This document shows, piece after piece, positions 27,454 to 35,402 of a stretch of DNA of 64,000 nt. Origin of the DNA: an uncultured Aquabacterium sp. Its GTDB lineage: Bacteria; Pseudomonadota; Gammaproteobacteria; Burkholderiales; Burkholderiaceae_C. The notes under the pieces are model-generated. The model was given only the letters and a program-made list of their open reading frames with translations. It ran no database searches and was not told the origin of the DNA. A program made the translations under genes and the position numbers. How positions within the stretch are numbered: position 1 is the first letter of the stretch; the number at the start of each line of letters is the position of its first letter. The stretch spans positions 1-64,000 of the forward strand of contig NZ_CANBCC010000004.1 of the NCBI RefSeq assembly GCF_947366995.1. The letters are read 5' to 3'.

Positions 27454-28418
27454 AGCGGGGTCACCCGCCCGCCCCACAGGGCCGCAAGGGACGCCCGGCC
27501 CGTGAGGCCGACACCTCCGGCTGCAGCCGCGGCCTGGTCGTCTCCACGCACGGCCGCCACGTGGTGGTCGAGCCCGAGGAGGGCCCGCGCCTGATCTGTC
27601 ACCCCCGCGGCAAGAAGAGCGAGGCCGTCGTCGGCGACCGCGTGCTGTGGCAGCACACGCTCGACGGGGGCGACGAAGGCGTGATCGTGCAGGTCGAGCC
27701 GCGCCGCAGCCTGCTGTGGCGCCAGGACGAATGGCGCAGCAAGTCGTTTGCGGCCAACCTCGACCAGCTGCTGATGTGGATTGCGGTCGAGCCCGTGTTC
27801 AGCGAAGCGCAGCTCACGCGCGCCCTCATCGCCGCCGAATCGGCCGACATCCCGCCGACCATCGTGCTCAACAAGATCGACCTGCCCGGCGCCGACGCCG
27901 CCCGCGCCCGCCTGGCGCCCTACCGCGCCATGGGCTACCGGGTGGTCGAGCTCTCGCTGAAGGCCGACACCGAGGGCGCCCGCGCCCAGATGGCTCCCCT
28001 GCTCGACGGCAAGGCCACGCTGGTGCTGGGCCCCTCCGGCGCCGGCAAGAGCACGCTGATCAACACCCTGCTGCCCGAGGCGCGCGCCGAGGTCGGTGAG
28101 ATTTCGCAGGCGCTGAACTCGGGCCGCCACACGACCACCACCAGCCTCTGGTACTGGATGGACAAGGCCGCGGGCACCGCCGTCATCGACTCGCCGGGCT
28201 TTCAGGAGTTCGGGTTGCACCACATTCCGCCCACCGACCTGGCGCGCTGGATGCCCGACATCGGCAAACACGTGGCCGACTGCCGCTTCCACAACTGCAC
28301 GCACCGGCAGGAGCCGGGCTGCGCCGTACGGGCTGCCGTCGAGCGCGGTGAGGTCAGCCCCATCCGCCTGAGCCTGTTCAATGACCTGTTCGAGGAGCTG
28401 AGCCAGCCCCGCTGGTGA
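27450..28418 (+). CDS. rsgA: Ribosome small-subunit-dependent GTPase A
   Basis: A 322-residue circularly permuted GTPase that assists late 30S maturation. An N-terminal OB fold is followed by the G4 motif NKID before the P-loop GPSGAGKS (about 193-200), which is the permuted order. G3 is DSPGF, and the C-terminal zinc-binding Cys/His cluster is DCRFHNCTHRQEPGC near 272-286. All parts are intact. Confidence 0.96.
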   Translation: MKRGHPPAPQGRKGRPAREADTSGCSRGLVVSTHGRHVVVEPEEGPRLICHPRGKKSEAVVGDRVLWQHTLDGGDEGVIVQVEPRRSLLWRQDEWRSKSFAANLDQLLMWIAVEPVFSEAQLTRALIAAESADIPPTIVLNKIDLPGADAARARLAPYRAMGYRVVELSLKADTEGARAQMAPLLDGKATLVLGPSGAGKSTLINTLLPEARAEVGEISQALNSGRHTTTTSLWYWMDKAAGTAVIDSPGFQEFGLHHIPPTDLARWMPDIGKHVADCRFHNCTHRQEPGCAVRAAVERGEVSPIRLSLFNDLFEELSQPRW

Positions 28419-28431
28419 GGCCTGCCGCCCC

Positions 28432-28695
28432 ATGTCCGACCACCTTGCCGCCCTGCCCGCCACCCTGACCGCCTTCAGCGCCGGCCAGATGCCTCTTTCC
28501 GCACTGACTCAACAATGGCGCGAGGCCGCGCGGGCGCACGAACCGGCGCTGCCGCCCCGCTACCTCGAGGTGCTGGAACGGGTGTTGTCGCAACTGGAGA
28601 GCGCCGCGCTGTTCACGGAAGAAAGCTGCTCGTTCAGCCAGGGTGACATGGTGGCGGCGCTGGGCGACTGGCTGGCGCGCGCCCGCGCGCTGTGA
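28432..28695 (+). CDS. Conserved hypothetical protein, 87 aa
   Basis: A small, mostly helical, acidic protein without signal peptide, membrane segment or metal motif. The text SQLESAALFTEESCSFSQGDMVAALGDWL suggests one compact helical bundle. It starts 13 bases after rsgA on the same strand. It carries the same codon style as its neighbours, so it is likely real and co-transcribed. I do not recognise its function. Confidence 0.6.
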   Translation: MSDHLAALPATLTAFSAGQMPLSALTQQWREAARAHEPALPPRYLEVLERVLSQLESAALFTEESCSFSQGDMVAALGDWLARARAL

Positions 28696-28791
28696 AGCCA
28701 GGAAGGTGACCCGGTACGGCTGAAGCTCGGCGGCTCACCGCACGGGCGCAGGCGCCGGAATACCGGGGCGACGCATGCCGGACGGACCGGC

Positions 28792-29790
28792 TCAGCCGAT
28801 CAGGTTGGCCAGCGACAGCAGCGCCAGCAACAGCATCCACAGCACGACCGAGCGCCACACCAGGCCCACAACGCTGCGCAGGTGCGCCATCTCGGGCGGT
28901 GCACCGGTGGTGCTGCCCTCTGCGTCGATCACATCGGGTGAATCGCCGCTCACCACGGTGCGGCTGACATCCCCGAACGCACGCCCGGTGGCCGGTGCCA
29001 CTTGCCCGCCCAGGCGCACGCCGATGGCGCCCGACGCGGCAGACAGGATCGTGCCTTCGTTCGGATGCGCCCACAGCACCGCATGGCGGCGCCAGGCATC
29101 GATCGCATCCTCGAAGTTGCCCACCACCGCGAAACCGAACGCTGTCAGGCGCGCGGGCACGTGGTCGATGAGTGCGAACATCGTCTGCGACAGCGCCATC
29201 AGGCGGTCGTGCGTGGGCTGGCCGGTCACGCGGCTCTTGTACGACCAGTAGCGGCCGGCAAACTCGGCCATGCGGTAGAGCACGGCGCCCGCCGGGCCCA
29301 GCCCGAAAGTGGACAGCGCCACGAACCAGAAGAACACGCCGAACACGTGGCGGTGCGCCGCCAGCAGCGAGAACTCGATGACATGGCGCAGGATCTCGGT
29401 GCGCGGCAGGTCGCTCGCATCGACGTTCTGCCAGTGGGCGAGCAGCTCGCGGGCGCGCTCTTCACGGCCCTGCTCGAGGGCATCACGGATGTCGGTGTAA
29501 TGGTGGCTGAACTGCCGGAAGCCCAGCGTCAGGTACAGCACGGCCACGTCGAACGCCAGCGCCAGCAGGGTGCTGTAGCGGTTGACGAAAACGTAGAGGA
29601 TGGCCACCAGCGCCGCCGACGCCACCACGGTGATCCCCCAGACCACGCGCGCATGCACTTCGGCCCCCGCATCGAAATTGCGCCCGACCCAGCGCACCCA
29701 GGCCGTCAGGCCGTGGTGAATGGGGTTGAGGTTCGAGAGGGGTTTGAGCTGTTCGGCGAGCAGGGCGAACAGCACGGCAAAAAAGCTCAT
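28792..29790 (-). CDS. CobD/CbiB-family membrane protein
   Basis: A 332-residue protein of the CobD/CbiB family with about four to five hydrophobic segments (near 45-65, 75-90, 145-170 and the C-terminus). CbiB makes adenosylcobinamide phosphate in B12 synthesis. No other cobalamin gene or B12 riboswitch is visible nearby, and this group is common in Burkholderiales outside cob operons, so the enzymatic role is uncertain. It lies 58 bases downstream of the NUDIX gene on the same strand. Confidence 0.8.
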   Translation of the reverse strand: MSFFAVLFALLAEQLKPLSNLNPIHHGLTAWVRWVGRNFDAGAEVHARVVWGITVVASAALVAILYVFVNRYSTLLALAFDVAVLYLTLGFRQFSHHYTDIRDALEQGREERARELLAHWQNVDASDLPRTEILRHVIEFSLLAAHRHVFGVFFWFVALSTFGLGPAGAVLYRMAEFAGRYWSYKSRVTGQPTHDRLMALSQTMFALIDHVPARLTAFGFAVVGNFEDAIDAWRRHAVLWAHPNEGTILSAASGAIGVRLGGQVAPATGRAFGDVSRTVVSGDSPDVIDAEGSTTGAPPEMAHLRSVVGLVWRSVVLWMLLLALLSLANLIG

Positions 29791-29848
29791 GGCTCAGGAT
29801 CATAGCGGGGCCCACCGGCCCCCTGGTGACAGAAAAGAACACGCCGCA

Positions 29849-30565
29849 TCACGCGGAAAGGAAGCGGTATAAATTTCGCAACATCGCGGCGGTGGCGCCC
29901 CAGATGAAATACTCGCGATCGGATTCGGCGCCGGGCCGCCATGGCATCGAGAAGAACTCGATGCGCGGGTTGTCACGGCCCATCTCCAGGGCCGGCACGC
30001 CGAAGGCCCGCCGCTGGTGATGCCGCGGATCCATCAGGAAGGACAGCGGCACCTCGAAGGCCTCGGCCACCTCGCGCGGATCGGGCTGCAGCGCCAGCAT
30101 CGGCGTCTCGTGCGGCTGAGGCGCAATCAGACCCACCACCGGCGTCACGATGAACCCCGTGCCCGTGGTGTAGCGCGGCATCTGGCCCAGCACCTGTACC
30201 CGCTCGGGCGGCAGGCCGACCTCTTCCTGGGCCTCGCGCAGCGCCGTGGCCACCGGGTCGGGGTCGTCGGGCTCGCAACGCCCGCCGGGAAAACTGATCT
30301 GGCCTGGATGCTTGCGCAGCGTGGCGGTGCGCTGGGTCAGCAGAACCGCTGGCTCGGGCCGCATCACGATGGGCACGAGCACCGCGGCATGCACCGGGTC
30401 GGACGGCGTGGCCCAGCGCTCGATCGAGACGTCAGGCTCCCACGCAGGCGGCGACAGAAAGCGCTCGACCAGCGCCTGCGGCGAAAAGCGTTGCGAATCG
30501 ACAGGCGGAAGATGGTGATCGTGACCGAGCAGTTCGGCGACGCGGGGGTCGATGGAAACGGTCAT
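29849..30565 (-). CDS. NUDIX hydrolase, CoA pyrophosphatase type
   Basis: A 238-residue NUDIX protein. The box GGRCEPDDPDPVATALREAQ continues into EEVGL (about residues 95-119) and has the UPF0035/NudL form seen in CoA diphosphatases. It is preceded by LLTQRTATLRKHPGQISFPG, a CoA-NUDIX motif. The start is uncertain: ATG at 30565 (used here) or 30577. Both lie within 16 bases of the terminator hairpin that closes the rplS operon. Thus the gene must rely on read-through or on a promoter inside or before that hairpin. Confidence 0.88.
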   Translation of the reverse strand: MTVSIDPRVAELLGHDHHLPPVDSQRFSPQALVERFLSPPAWEPDVSIERWATPSDPVHAAVLVPIVMRPEPAVLLTQRTATLRKHPGQISFPGGRCEPDDPDPVATALREAQEEVGLPPERVQVLGQMPRYTTGTGFIVTPVVGLIAPQPHETPMLALQPDPREVAEAFEVPLSFLMDPRHHQRRAFGVPALEMGRDNPRIEFFSMPWRPGAESDREYFIWGATAAMLRNLYRFLSA

Positions 30566-30580
30566 GGACAGCACCATAGC

Positions 30581-30615
30581 AAAAGCCGCCTGGGCTTGCG
30601 CAGCAGGCGGCTTTT
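30581..30615 (-). terminator. Terminator of rpsP-rimM-trmD-rplS operon
   Basis: A perfect 12-bp inverted repeat (AAAAGCCGCCTG with CAGGCGGCTTTT, 11-base loop) ends in four Ts on the minus strand and carries matching As on the other side. It lies about 100 bases after rplS and directly before the NUDIX start codon. Its 3' arm could also mask the NUDIX ribosome-binding region. Confidence 0.8.
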
Positions 30616-30715
30616 GATGTGTTCGCGCTTGACGCAGGCCCTGAGGGCCCACGTCGGAAACTCGCTTGCTTTGCGTTGCAAAGCACCGTGGCCCATGACC
30701 ACGGCAGAGCCATGC

Positions 30716-31072
30716 TCAGGCGAGTTTTTCCTTGATTCGAGCCGACTTGCCCGAACGCTGGCGGAGGTAGTACAGCTTGGCGCGACGGACGTCACCGCGG
30801 CGCTTGACTTCGATCGAAGCGATCAGCGGGCTGTACAGCTGGAACGTACGCTCGACGCCTTCGCCGCTGGAGATCTTGCGGACGATGAAGCTGGAGTTCA
30901 GGCCGCGGTTGCGCTTGGCAATCACGACGCCTTCGTAGGCCTGCACGCGCTTGCGGGTGCCTTCAACCACGTTCACGTTCACGATCACGGTGTCGCCAGG
31001 GGCGAACGACGGGATGATCTTGTTCAGACGAGCGATTTCTTCTTGCTCGAGCTGTTGGATGATGTTGGACAT
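30716..31072 (-). CDS. rplS: 50S ribosomal protein L19
   Basis: A 118-residue ribosomal protein at the 30S-50S interface. Conserved text includes [36 protein letters not shown] and the basic C-terminal [18 protein letters not shown]. The ATG at 31072 is used; the codon before it is an in-frame TTG. It is the last gene of rpsP-rimM-trmD-rplS, with a 106-base gap after trmD that holds an extra promoter. Confidence 0.97.
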   Translation of the reverse strand: MSNIIQQLEQEEIARLNKIIPSFAPGDTVIVNVNVVEGTRKRVQAYEGVVIAKRNRGLNSSFIVRKISSGEGVERTFQLYSPLIASIEVKRRGDVRRAKLYYLRQRSGKSARIKEKLA

Positions 31073-31177
31073 CAAGGGCTCCTAGGGTGATCTTGCCCGC
31101 GCCAGGTTGGATGTCGAAGACCCCTCGGGATGAGGCGCCCCCGCAATGAAGCCGGGTAGAGGATCGGAAAACCGCAG

Positions 31178-31183
31178 ATTATA
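31178..31183 (-). promoter_or_regulatory. Internal promoter -10 ahead of rplS
   Basis: TATAAT on the minus strand overlaps the TAA stop codon of trmD and is followed by a GC-rich discriminator. TATAATC(T)GCGGTTTTC matches the rpsP promoter over 17 bases with one mismatch. The -35 is poor. The predicted leader of rplS is about 99 bases. Confidence 0.5.
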
Positions 31184-31967
31184 GCGTCAGTCCGCGAAGA
31201 AAGTCTTCATCTTTCTTCGACAACTCACCGCGTTCGCGCGCTGCAGCAATCAGTTCGGGGCGGCGGCGCCACGTGATCGCGAGTTGCTGCTCACGGCGCC
31301 AGCGGGCAATGTGCGCATGGTGGCCCGACAAGAGCACCGGTGGCACGGCTTGCTCTACCGGCTCGCCGCCCTCGCGCGGAGGCAGCGGCAGCACCTCGGG
31401 GCGGCTGTAGTGGGGGCAATCGAGCAGGCCATCCGAGAAGCTGTCCTGCTGGTGCGAGGCCGCATCATGCAGCACGCCGGGCTGCAGTCGCGCCACGGCA
31501 TCCATCAATGTCAGTGCGGGCAACTCGCCGCCCGACAGCACGTAGTCTCCCAGGCTGATTTCCTCATCGACATGCGCGTCGATGAAGCGCTGGTCGATGC
31601 CTTCGTAGCGGCCACACAGCAGGACGGCGCCCGGCGACGCGGCCAGCGCCTCGACGCGTTGCTGCGTGAATGGGCGGCCAGCGGGACTGAACAGCACGAC
31701 CGGCAGGCGCGGCGCGCCGTCCACCGCCTGCGAGGCGCGGATGGCCGACAGGCAGCGCACGAGCGGCTCGACCAGCATGACCATGCCCGGGCCACCGCCG
31801 AAAGGCCGGTCGTCGACGCGGCGGTACACGCCCTCGGCGTGGTCGCGCAGCGGCCACAGGCGCACGTCGACCGCGCGCGTTTCGAACGCGCGACGGGTCA
31901 CGCCCACGCTTTGAAATGGGGCGAACAGTTCGGGGAACAGGGTGATGACGTCGAAGCGCACGGCCAT
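31179..31967 (-). CDS. trmD: tRNA (guanine(37)-N1)-methyltransferase
   Basis: A 262-residue trefoil-knot methyltransferase that makes m1G37 and so prevents frameshifting. The conserved start is FDVITLFPELF, followed by RPFGGGPGMVM, LCGRYEGIDQRF and the SAM-binding knot EEISLGDYVLSGGE (about 136-149). The C-terminal part is normal. It lies 13 bases after rimM. Confidence 0.97.
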   Translation of the reverse strand: MAVRFDVITLFPELFAPFQSVGVTRRAFETRAVDVRLWPLRDHAEGVYRRVDDRPFGGGPGMVMLVEPLVRCLSAIRASQAVDGAPRLPVVLFSPAGRPFTQQRVEALAASPGAVLLCGRYEGIDQRFIDAHVDEEISLGDYVLSGGELPALTLMDAVARLQPGVLHDAASHQQDSFSDGLLDCPHYSRPEVLPLPPREGGEPVEQAVPPVLLSGHHAHIARWRREQQLAITWRRRPELIAAARERGELSKKDEDFLRGLTL

Positions 31968-31980
31968 GTGCCGCCCCGCG

Positions 31981-32637
31981 TCAGTAGTCGAGGCCCCAGT
32001 CGGCCACGATGCGCTTGTCGGCCAGGCTGACGCTGTCGATGTAGGCCGACACGAAGGGGATCAGGCGCTCGGCCGGGGTGCCCTCGGCGGGCGCTTCGAC
32101 GGCGCAGCGCAGCACGCAGTGCGGGCCGGTGTCGAGCAGGTCGACCACCTTGCCCAGCGGCTGGCCTTCGCGGTTGACGACGTCCAGGCCGATCAGGTCG
32201 ACCCAGTAGAACTCGTCTTCATCGGGCGTCGGGAAAGCCGAGCGCGACACGAACACGCGCGCGCCCTTGAGGGCTTCGGCGTCGTTGCGGTCTTCCAGGC
32301 CTTCGGCGGTCACGACGACCACGTCGCCCTGCTCGCGGGCCTGCCTGACTTTCAGGAAGCGCGGCGCGCTCAGGCGGGCCGGCGCAGCGGGCTCGGTGCC
32401 CGCAGGGGCCGTCCGACGTGCTGCCGGACGCGCCACGGCGCCCGAAGCCGCTTCGGCCGGGCGCAGAAACCATTTCTTGGTGCAGAAGAGCGCCTGGGGA
32501 TCGGTCGAGAACGGCAGCACCTTGATGCCACCCTTCACGCCCCAGGCGTCCAGCACGCGCCCCACCTCCACCGCGTCATCGGGCCAGACGACTCCGTCTT
32601 CCAGCACGAGGGGCGAGGCTGCGGCGCGGTCGTTCAT
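31981..32637 (-). CDS. rimM: 16S rRNA processing protein RimM
   Basis: A 218-residue 30S maturation factor that binds S19. The N-terminal beta-barrel begins at VGRVLDAWGVKGGIKVLPFS; the PRC-barrel contains DEFYWVDLIGLDVVN and PFVSAYIDSV. An Ala/Pro/Arg-rich insert of about 30 residues (near 65-95) separates strands of the first domain and makes the protein longer than E. coli RimM (182). It lies between rpsP and trmD with 15- and 13-base gaps. Confidence 0.95.
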   Translation of the reverse strand: MNDRAAASPLVLEDGVVWPDDAVEVGRVLDAWGVKGGIKVLPFSTDPQALFCTKKWFLRPAEAASGAVARPAARRTAPAGTEPAAPARLSAPRFLKVRQAREQGDVVVVTAEGLEDRNDAEALKGARVFVSRSAFPTPDEDEFYWVDLIGLDVVNREGQPLGKVVDLLDTGPHCVLRCAVEAPAEGTPAERLIPFVSAYIDSVSLADKRIVADWGLDY

Positions 32638-32652
32638 GCGAAACGCAGAACC

Positions 32653-32910
32653 TTAGGCGGCAGCGGCCTGGGTCTTGGCCTGGCGCAGCAGACGGCCCAC
32701 GGTTTCCGAAACCTGTGCGCCGTTGTTCACCCAGTACTCGACGCGGTCGAAAGCGACGCGCAGCGACTCGGCGTTGCCCGAAGCCACGGGGTTGTAGAAA
32801 CCCACGCGCTCGAGGAAGCGGCCGTCACGGCGGTTGCGCGAGTCAGCGGCAACGATGTTGAAGAAAGGGCGCTTCTTGGAGCCGCCACGTGCAAGTCGAA
32901 TCACGACCAT
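32653..32910 (-). CDS. rpsP: 30S ribosomal protein S16
   Basis: An 85-residue ribosomal protein: [20 protein letters not shown] and [10 protein letters not shown] are standard S16 text. The ATG at 32910 is preceded by AAGGAC. It is the first gene of the operon, with a leader of about 200 bases from the promoter at 33123-33128. Confidence 0.97.
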   Translation of the reverse strand: MVVIRLARGGSKKRPFFNIVAADSRNRRDGRFLERVGFYNPVASGNAESLRVAFDRVEYWVNNGAQVSETVGRLLRQAKTQAAAA

Positions 32911-33122
32911 GGTGTGTCCTTCAAATTGGTTTGGGCGACGGGCCCGCCCGGGAGACACTCGGGGTAGACCAGCCAGGGTTCGCGCAGGCGTCTGGTTTCA
33001 TCCGACCTGCCCGCACCGTTTTTTGATTCGGCGCCGATTAGATACGCGCCACGCACTTCCCGCTCGAACCCGGCCAGCCGGACACTCAAGGAAAGCCCGC
33101 AGCTCGGGCCAGAAAACCGCGG

Positions 33123-33128
33123 ATTATA
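33123..33128 (-). promoter_or_regulatory. rpsP operon promoter -10
   Basis: TATAAT on the minus strand is followed by CCGCGGTTTTC, almost the same as at the rplS internal promoter. The best -35 (TTCACA) is 19 bases upstream, which is long. The GC-rich discriminator fits growth-rate or ppGpp control of ribosomal genes. Confidence 0.6.
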
Positions 33129-33159
33129 GTCCCCCGAAACCGCTTTGTGTGAACACCCC

Positions 33160-33627
33160 ATGCAAGACGCGCCGACACCCGCCAAATCGAAGACGCTCGC
33201 GACCTGGCTGGCCTTCCTGGTCGGCACGCTCGGCCTGCACCGCTTCTACCTGTACGGCTGGCGCGATCGGCTGGGCTGGGCGATGCCCGTACTGACGCTG
33301 ATCGGCCTGGCCGGCCTGCGCCGGGTGGAGCGCTACGGTCAGGACGACACCCTGTCGTGGCTGCTGCTGCCGGTGCTCGGTTTCACAGTGGCCGGGACCA
33401 TGCTGCAGGCCATTCTTTACGGGCTGACAACGGACGCCCGCTGGCACGCGCGGCACAACCCCGGTCTGACCGACCCTGCCATGGCCTCGCACAGTGGCTG
33501 GGCTGTGGTCATCGCCGTGGTCCTGGCCCTGATGGTGGGCGCCACCGTGCTGATGGCCACCATCGCGTTCTCGGGGCAGCGCTACTTCGAGTACCAGGTG
33601 GAAGAGGCACGCAAGATCAGCCAGTGA
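33160..33627 (+). CDS. TM2-domain membrane protein
   Basis: A 155-residue inner-membrane protein. The TM2 signature is LGLHRFYLYGWRDRLGW (about 27-43), with helices near 18-30, 45-55, 68-88 and 113-140. TM2 proteins have no agreed biochemical function. It is divergent from rpsP. The ATG at 33160 is used; in-frame GTGs just upstream lie near the rpsP promoter and lack an RBS. Confidence 0.8.
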   Translation: MQDAPTPAKSKTLATWLAFLVGTLGLHRFYLYGWRDRLGWAMPVLTLIGLAGLRRVERYGQDDTLSWLLLPVLGFTVAGTMLQAILYGLTTDARWHARHNPGLTDPAMASHSGWAVVIAVVLALMVGATVLMATIAFSGQRYFEYQVEEARKISQ

Positions 33628-33736
33628 CGGCCGGGCGTGCCACGCGGCCTCCGGGTGCCGGATAATCTCGCCTTTGCGCATCGCCGTCCGGCCACGTCCG
33701 ACCCCGGATGGGCCTCAACCGATTTCCCCGACCGCC

Positions 33737-34855
33737 ATGACTTCTGCCACGCCCTCTTCCCCGCTGACGTACGACCAGGCCGGCGTCAACTACGACCTGA
33801 TCGACCCGTTGAAGGTGGCCGCCCAGCGTGCCGCGGCAGAAACCGGCACCCACCTGGCCAGCCATGGCTTCAGCGAGGTGCTGGCTTCGCGCGGCGAGTC
33901 AGCCTATGTGGTGGATGTGGGCCCGATGTACCTGGCCTCGATCGTGGAATGCCTGGGCACCAAGACCCTGGTGGCCGACGAGATGGCCACGCTGACGGGC
34001 AAGAGCTACTACGACGGCATCGCGCAGGACACCATTGCCATGGCGGTGAACGACCTGATCACCGTGGGCGCCACGCCGCTGGTGGTGCAGGCCTACTGGG
34101 CCGCGGGCGGTTCGGACTGGTTCGGCGACAAGGTGCGCGCCAACGCGCTGGTGGCCGGCTGGAAGAAGGCCTGCGAGGTGTGCAACGTGGCCTGGGGCGG
34201 CGGTGAAACCCCCGCGCTGGCCGGCATCGTGGCCGATGGCCGCGTCGACCTGGCCGCCTCGTGCACCGGCATCATCAGCCCGAAGGAGCGTCTGTCGGTG
34301 GGCGACAAGCTGGAAGCCGGCGACGCCATCGTCCTGCTGGCCTCCAGTGGCATCCACGCCAACGGCCTGTCGCTGGCCCGCAAGCTGGCCGAGCGCCTGC
34401 CGCAGGGCTACCTGACCGACATCGGCAATGGCCAGACCTATGGCGAAGCCCTGCTGGCCCCCACGGTGCTGTATTCGCCCGTGACGGAAGCGCTGGCCAA
34501 GGAAGGCATCATTCCGCACTACTGCGCGAACGTGACCGGCCACGGCTGGCGCAAGCTGCTGCGCCACCCGAAGGCGCTGACCTACCGCATCACCGCCCTG
34601 CCAGAGAAGACGCCCGTGCTGGCCTTCATGCAGAAGGAGTGCGGCCTGGACGACCACGAAGCCTACGGCACGCTGAACATGGGCGCCGGCTTTGCGCTGT
34701 ACGTGGCCGCCGACCAGGCCGAGCGCGTGGTGGCCGTGGCCCAGTCGCTGGGCATCCCGGCCCTGGTGGCCGGCCGCGTGGAAGAAGGCCCCAAGCAGGT
34801 CGTGATCGAGCCGCTGGGCGTGACCTACGGCGCCGACGAGCTGCAGCTGCGCTGA
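33737..34855 (+). CDS. PurM-like AIR synthase-related protein
   Basis: A 372-residue protein with the PurM/AIR-synthase fold: a substrate-side region (LTYDQAGVNYDLIDPLK), an ATP-side VNDLITVGATPLVVQAYWA, WGGGETPAL, and the C-terminal half LLASSGIHANGLSLARKL and MGAGFALYV. PurM closes FGAM to AIR in purine synthesis. The protein is clearly divergent from the usual PurM text (no DAGVDIDAG or LVSGTDGVGTKL), so it may be an alternative cyclo-ligase or a paralogue with another phosphoryl-amide chemistry. Whether a standard purM exists elsewhere cannot be judged here. It is followed 4 bases later by slyX. Confidence 0.75.
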   Translation: MTSATPSSPLTYDQAGVNYDLIDPLKVAAQRAAAETGTHLASHGFSEVLASRGESAYVVDVGPMYLASIVECLGTKTLVADEMATLTGKSYYDGIAQDTIAMAVNDLITVGATPLVVQAYWAAGGSDWFGDKVRANALVAGWKKACEVCNVAWGGGETPALAGIVADGRVDLAASCTGIISPKERLSVGDKLEAGDAIVLLASSGIHANGLSLARKLAERLPQGYLTDIGNGQTYGEALLAPTVLYSPVTEALAKEGIIPHYCANVTGHGWRKLLRHPKALTYRITALPEKTPVLAFMQKECGLDDHEAYGTLNMGAGFALYVAADQAERVVAVAQSLGIPALVAGRVEEGPKQVVIEPLGVTYGADELQLR

Positions 34856-34859
34856 GTGC

Positions 34860-35093
34860 ATGCCTGACACGCCCACGCCCCGGGAGGCCGAGACGGCCGC
34901 CCGGCTTGAATCGCTGGAGATCAAGGCCGTCTACCTGGAAGACCTGGTCGACAGCCTGAACACCGTGGTCGCCCGGCAGCAGGCCCACATCGACCTGCTG
35001 CTGCACGAGGTGCGCCGTCTGCGGGAGCAGACCGACGAGGGCGCACCGCCCGCCTTCCGCAGCCTGCGCGACGAGCTGCCGCCGCACTACTGA
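34860..35093 (+). CDS. slyX: SlyX family protein
   Basis: A 77-residue coiled-coil protein: heptads run through RLESLEIKAVYLEDLVDSLN and VVARQQAHIDLLLHEVRRLR, and the typical C-terminal PPHY end is present. SlyX is widespread but of unknown function. The ATG overlaps the tail of the preceding gene region by spacing only 4 bases after the PurM-like stop, so they are likely co-transcribed. Confidence 0.88.
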   Translation: MPDTPTPREAETAARLESLEIKAVYLEDLVDSLNTVVARQQAHIDLLLHEVRRLREQTDEGAPPAFRSLRDELPPHY

Positions 35094-35106
35094 GGCAGCT
35101 CGGCAC

Positions 35107-35132
35107 GCCTCTTCCTGGCCACCGGAAGAGGC
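35107..35132 (+). terminator. Hairpin after slyX, possible terminator
   Basis: A 9-bp inverted repeat, GCCTCTTCC-N8-GGAAGAGGC, lies 14 bases after slyX. The following CTTCTC is only weakly T-rich. It would separate the PurM-like/slyX unit from the 4.5S RNA gene. Confidence 0.5.
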
Positions 35133-35196
35133 CTTCTCATGCACAAGGGCACCACAGCCATCCCGGGAAGAGGCCGAGGATCGCTTACAATCCGCA

Positions 35197-35295
35197 GTGA
35201 CGGGCCTCCCTGCATGGGGGCGCGGCCAACCGGGTCAGGTCGGGAACGAAGCAGCCCCAACCGTTAGCCAACAGTGCCAGGTCAAGGCTCGTCAC
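35197..35295 (+). ncRNA. ffs: 4.5S / small SRP RNA
   Basis: The conserved SRP domain-IV core GGTCAGGTCGGGAACGAAGC lies at about 35235-35255, with the closing side GTGCCAGGTC after it. The ends pair (GTGACGGGCC with GGCTCGTCAC), giving a hairpin RNA of about 99 nt. A -10 TACAAT at 35186-35191 places the start at about 35198. The RNA binds Ffh to target membrane proteins. The exact ends are estimated. Confidence 0.9.
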
Positions 35296-35402
35296 CCTTT
35301 CCTTTCCAGATGCCCCCTGCGTCGCGGCCGGGACCGAACTTCCGCGAAGTTCGGGGCGCTTGAACAGCCCGTTCAACCCCGCTGAGACCGACGACCGCGT
35401 TC

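Noticed and set aside
28792-29848. B12 riboswitch or cobalamin locus near the CobD-like gene
   Set aside because: No B12-box text and no other cobalamin gene within the window.
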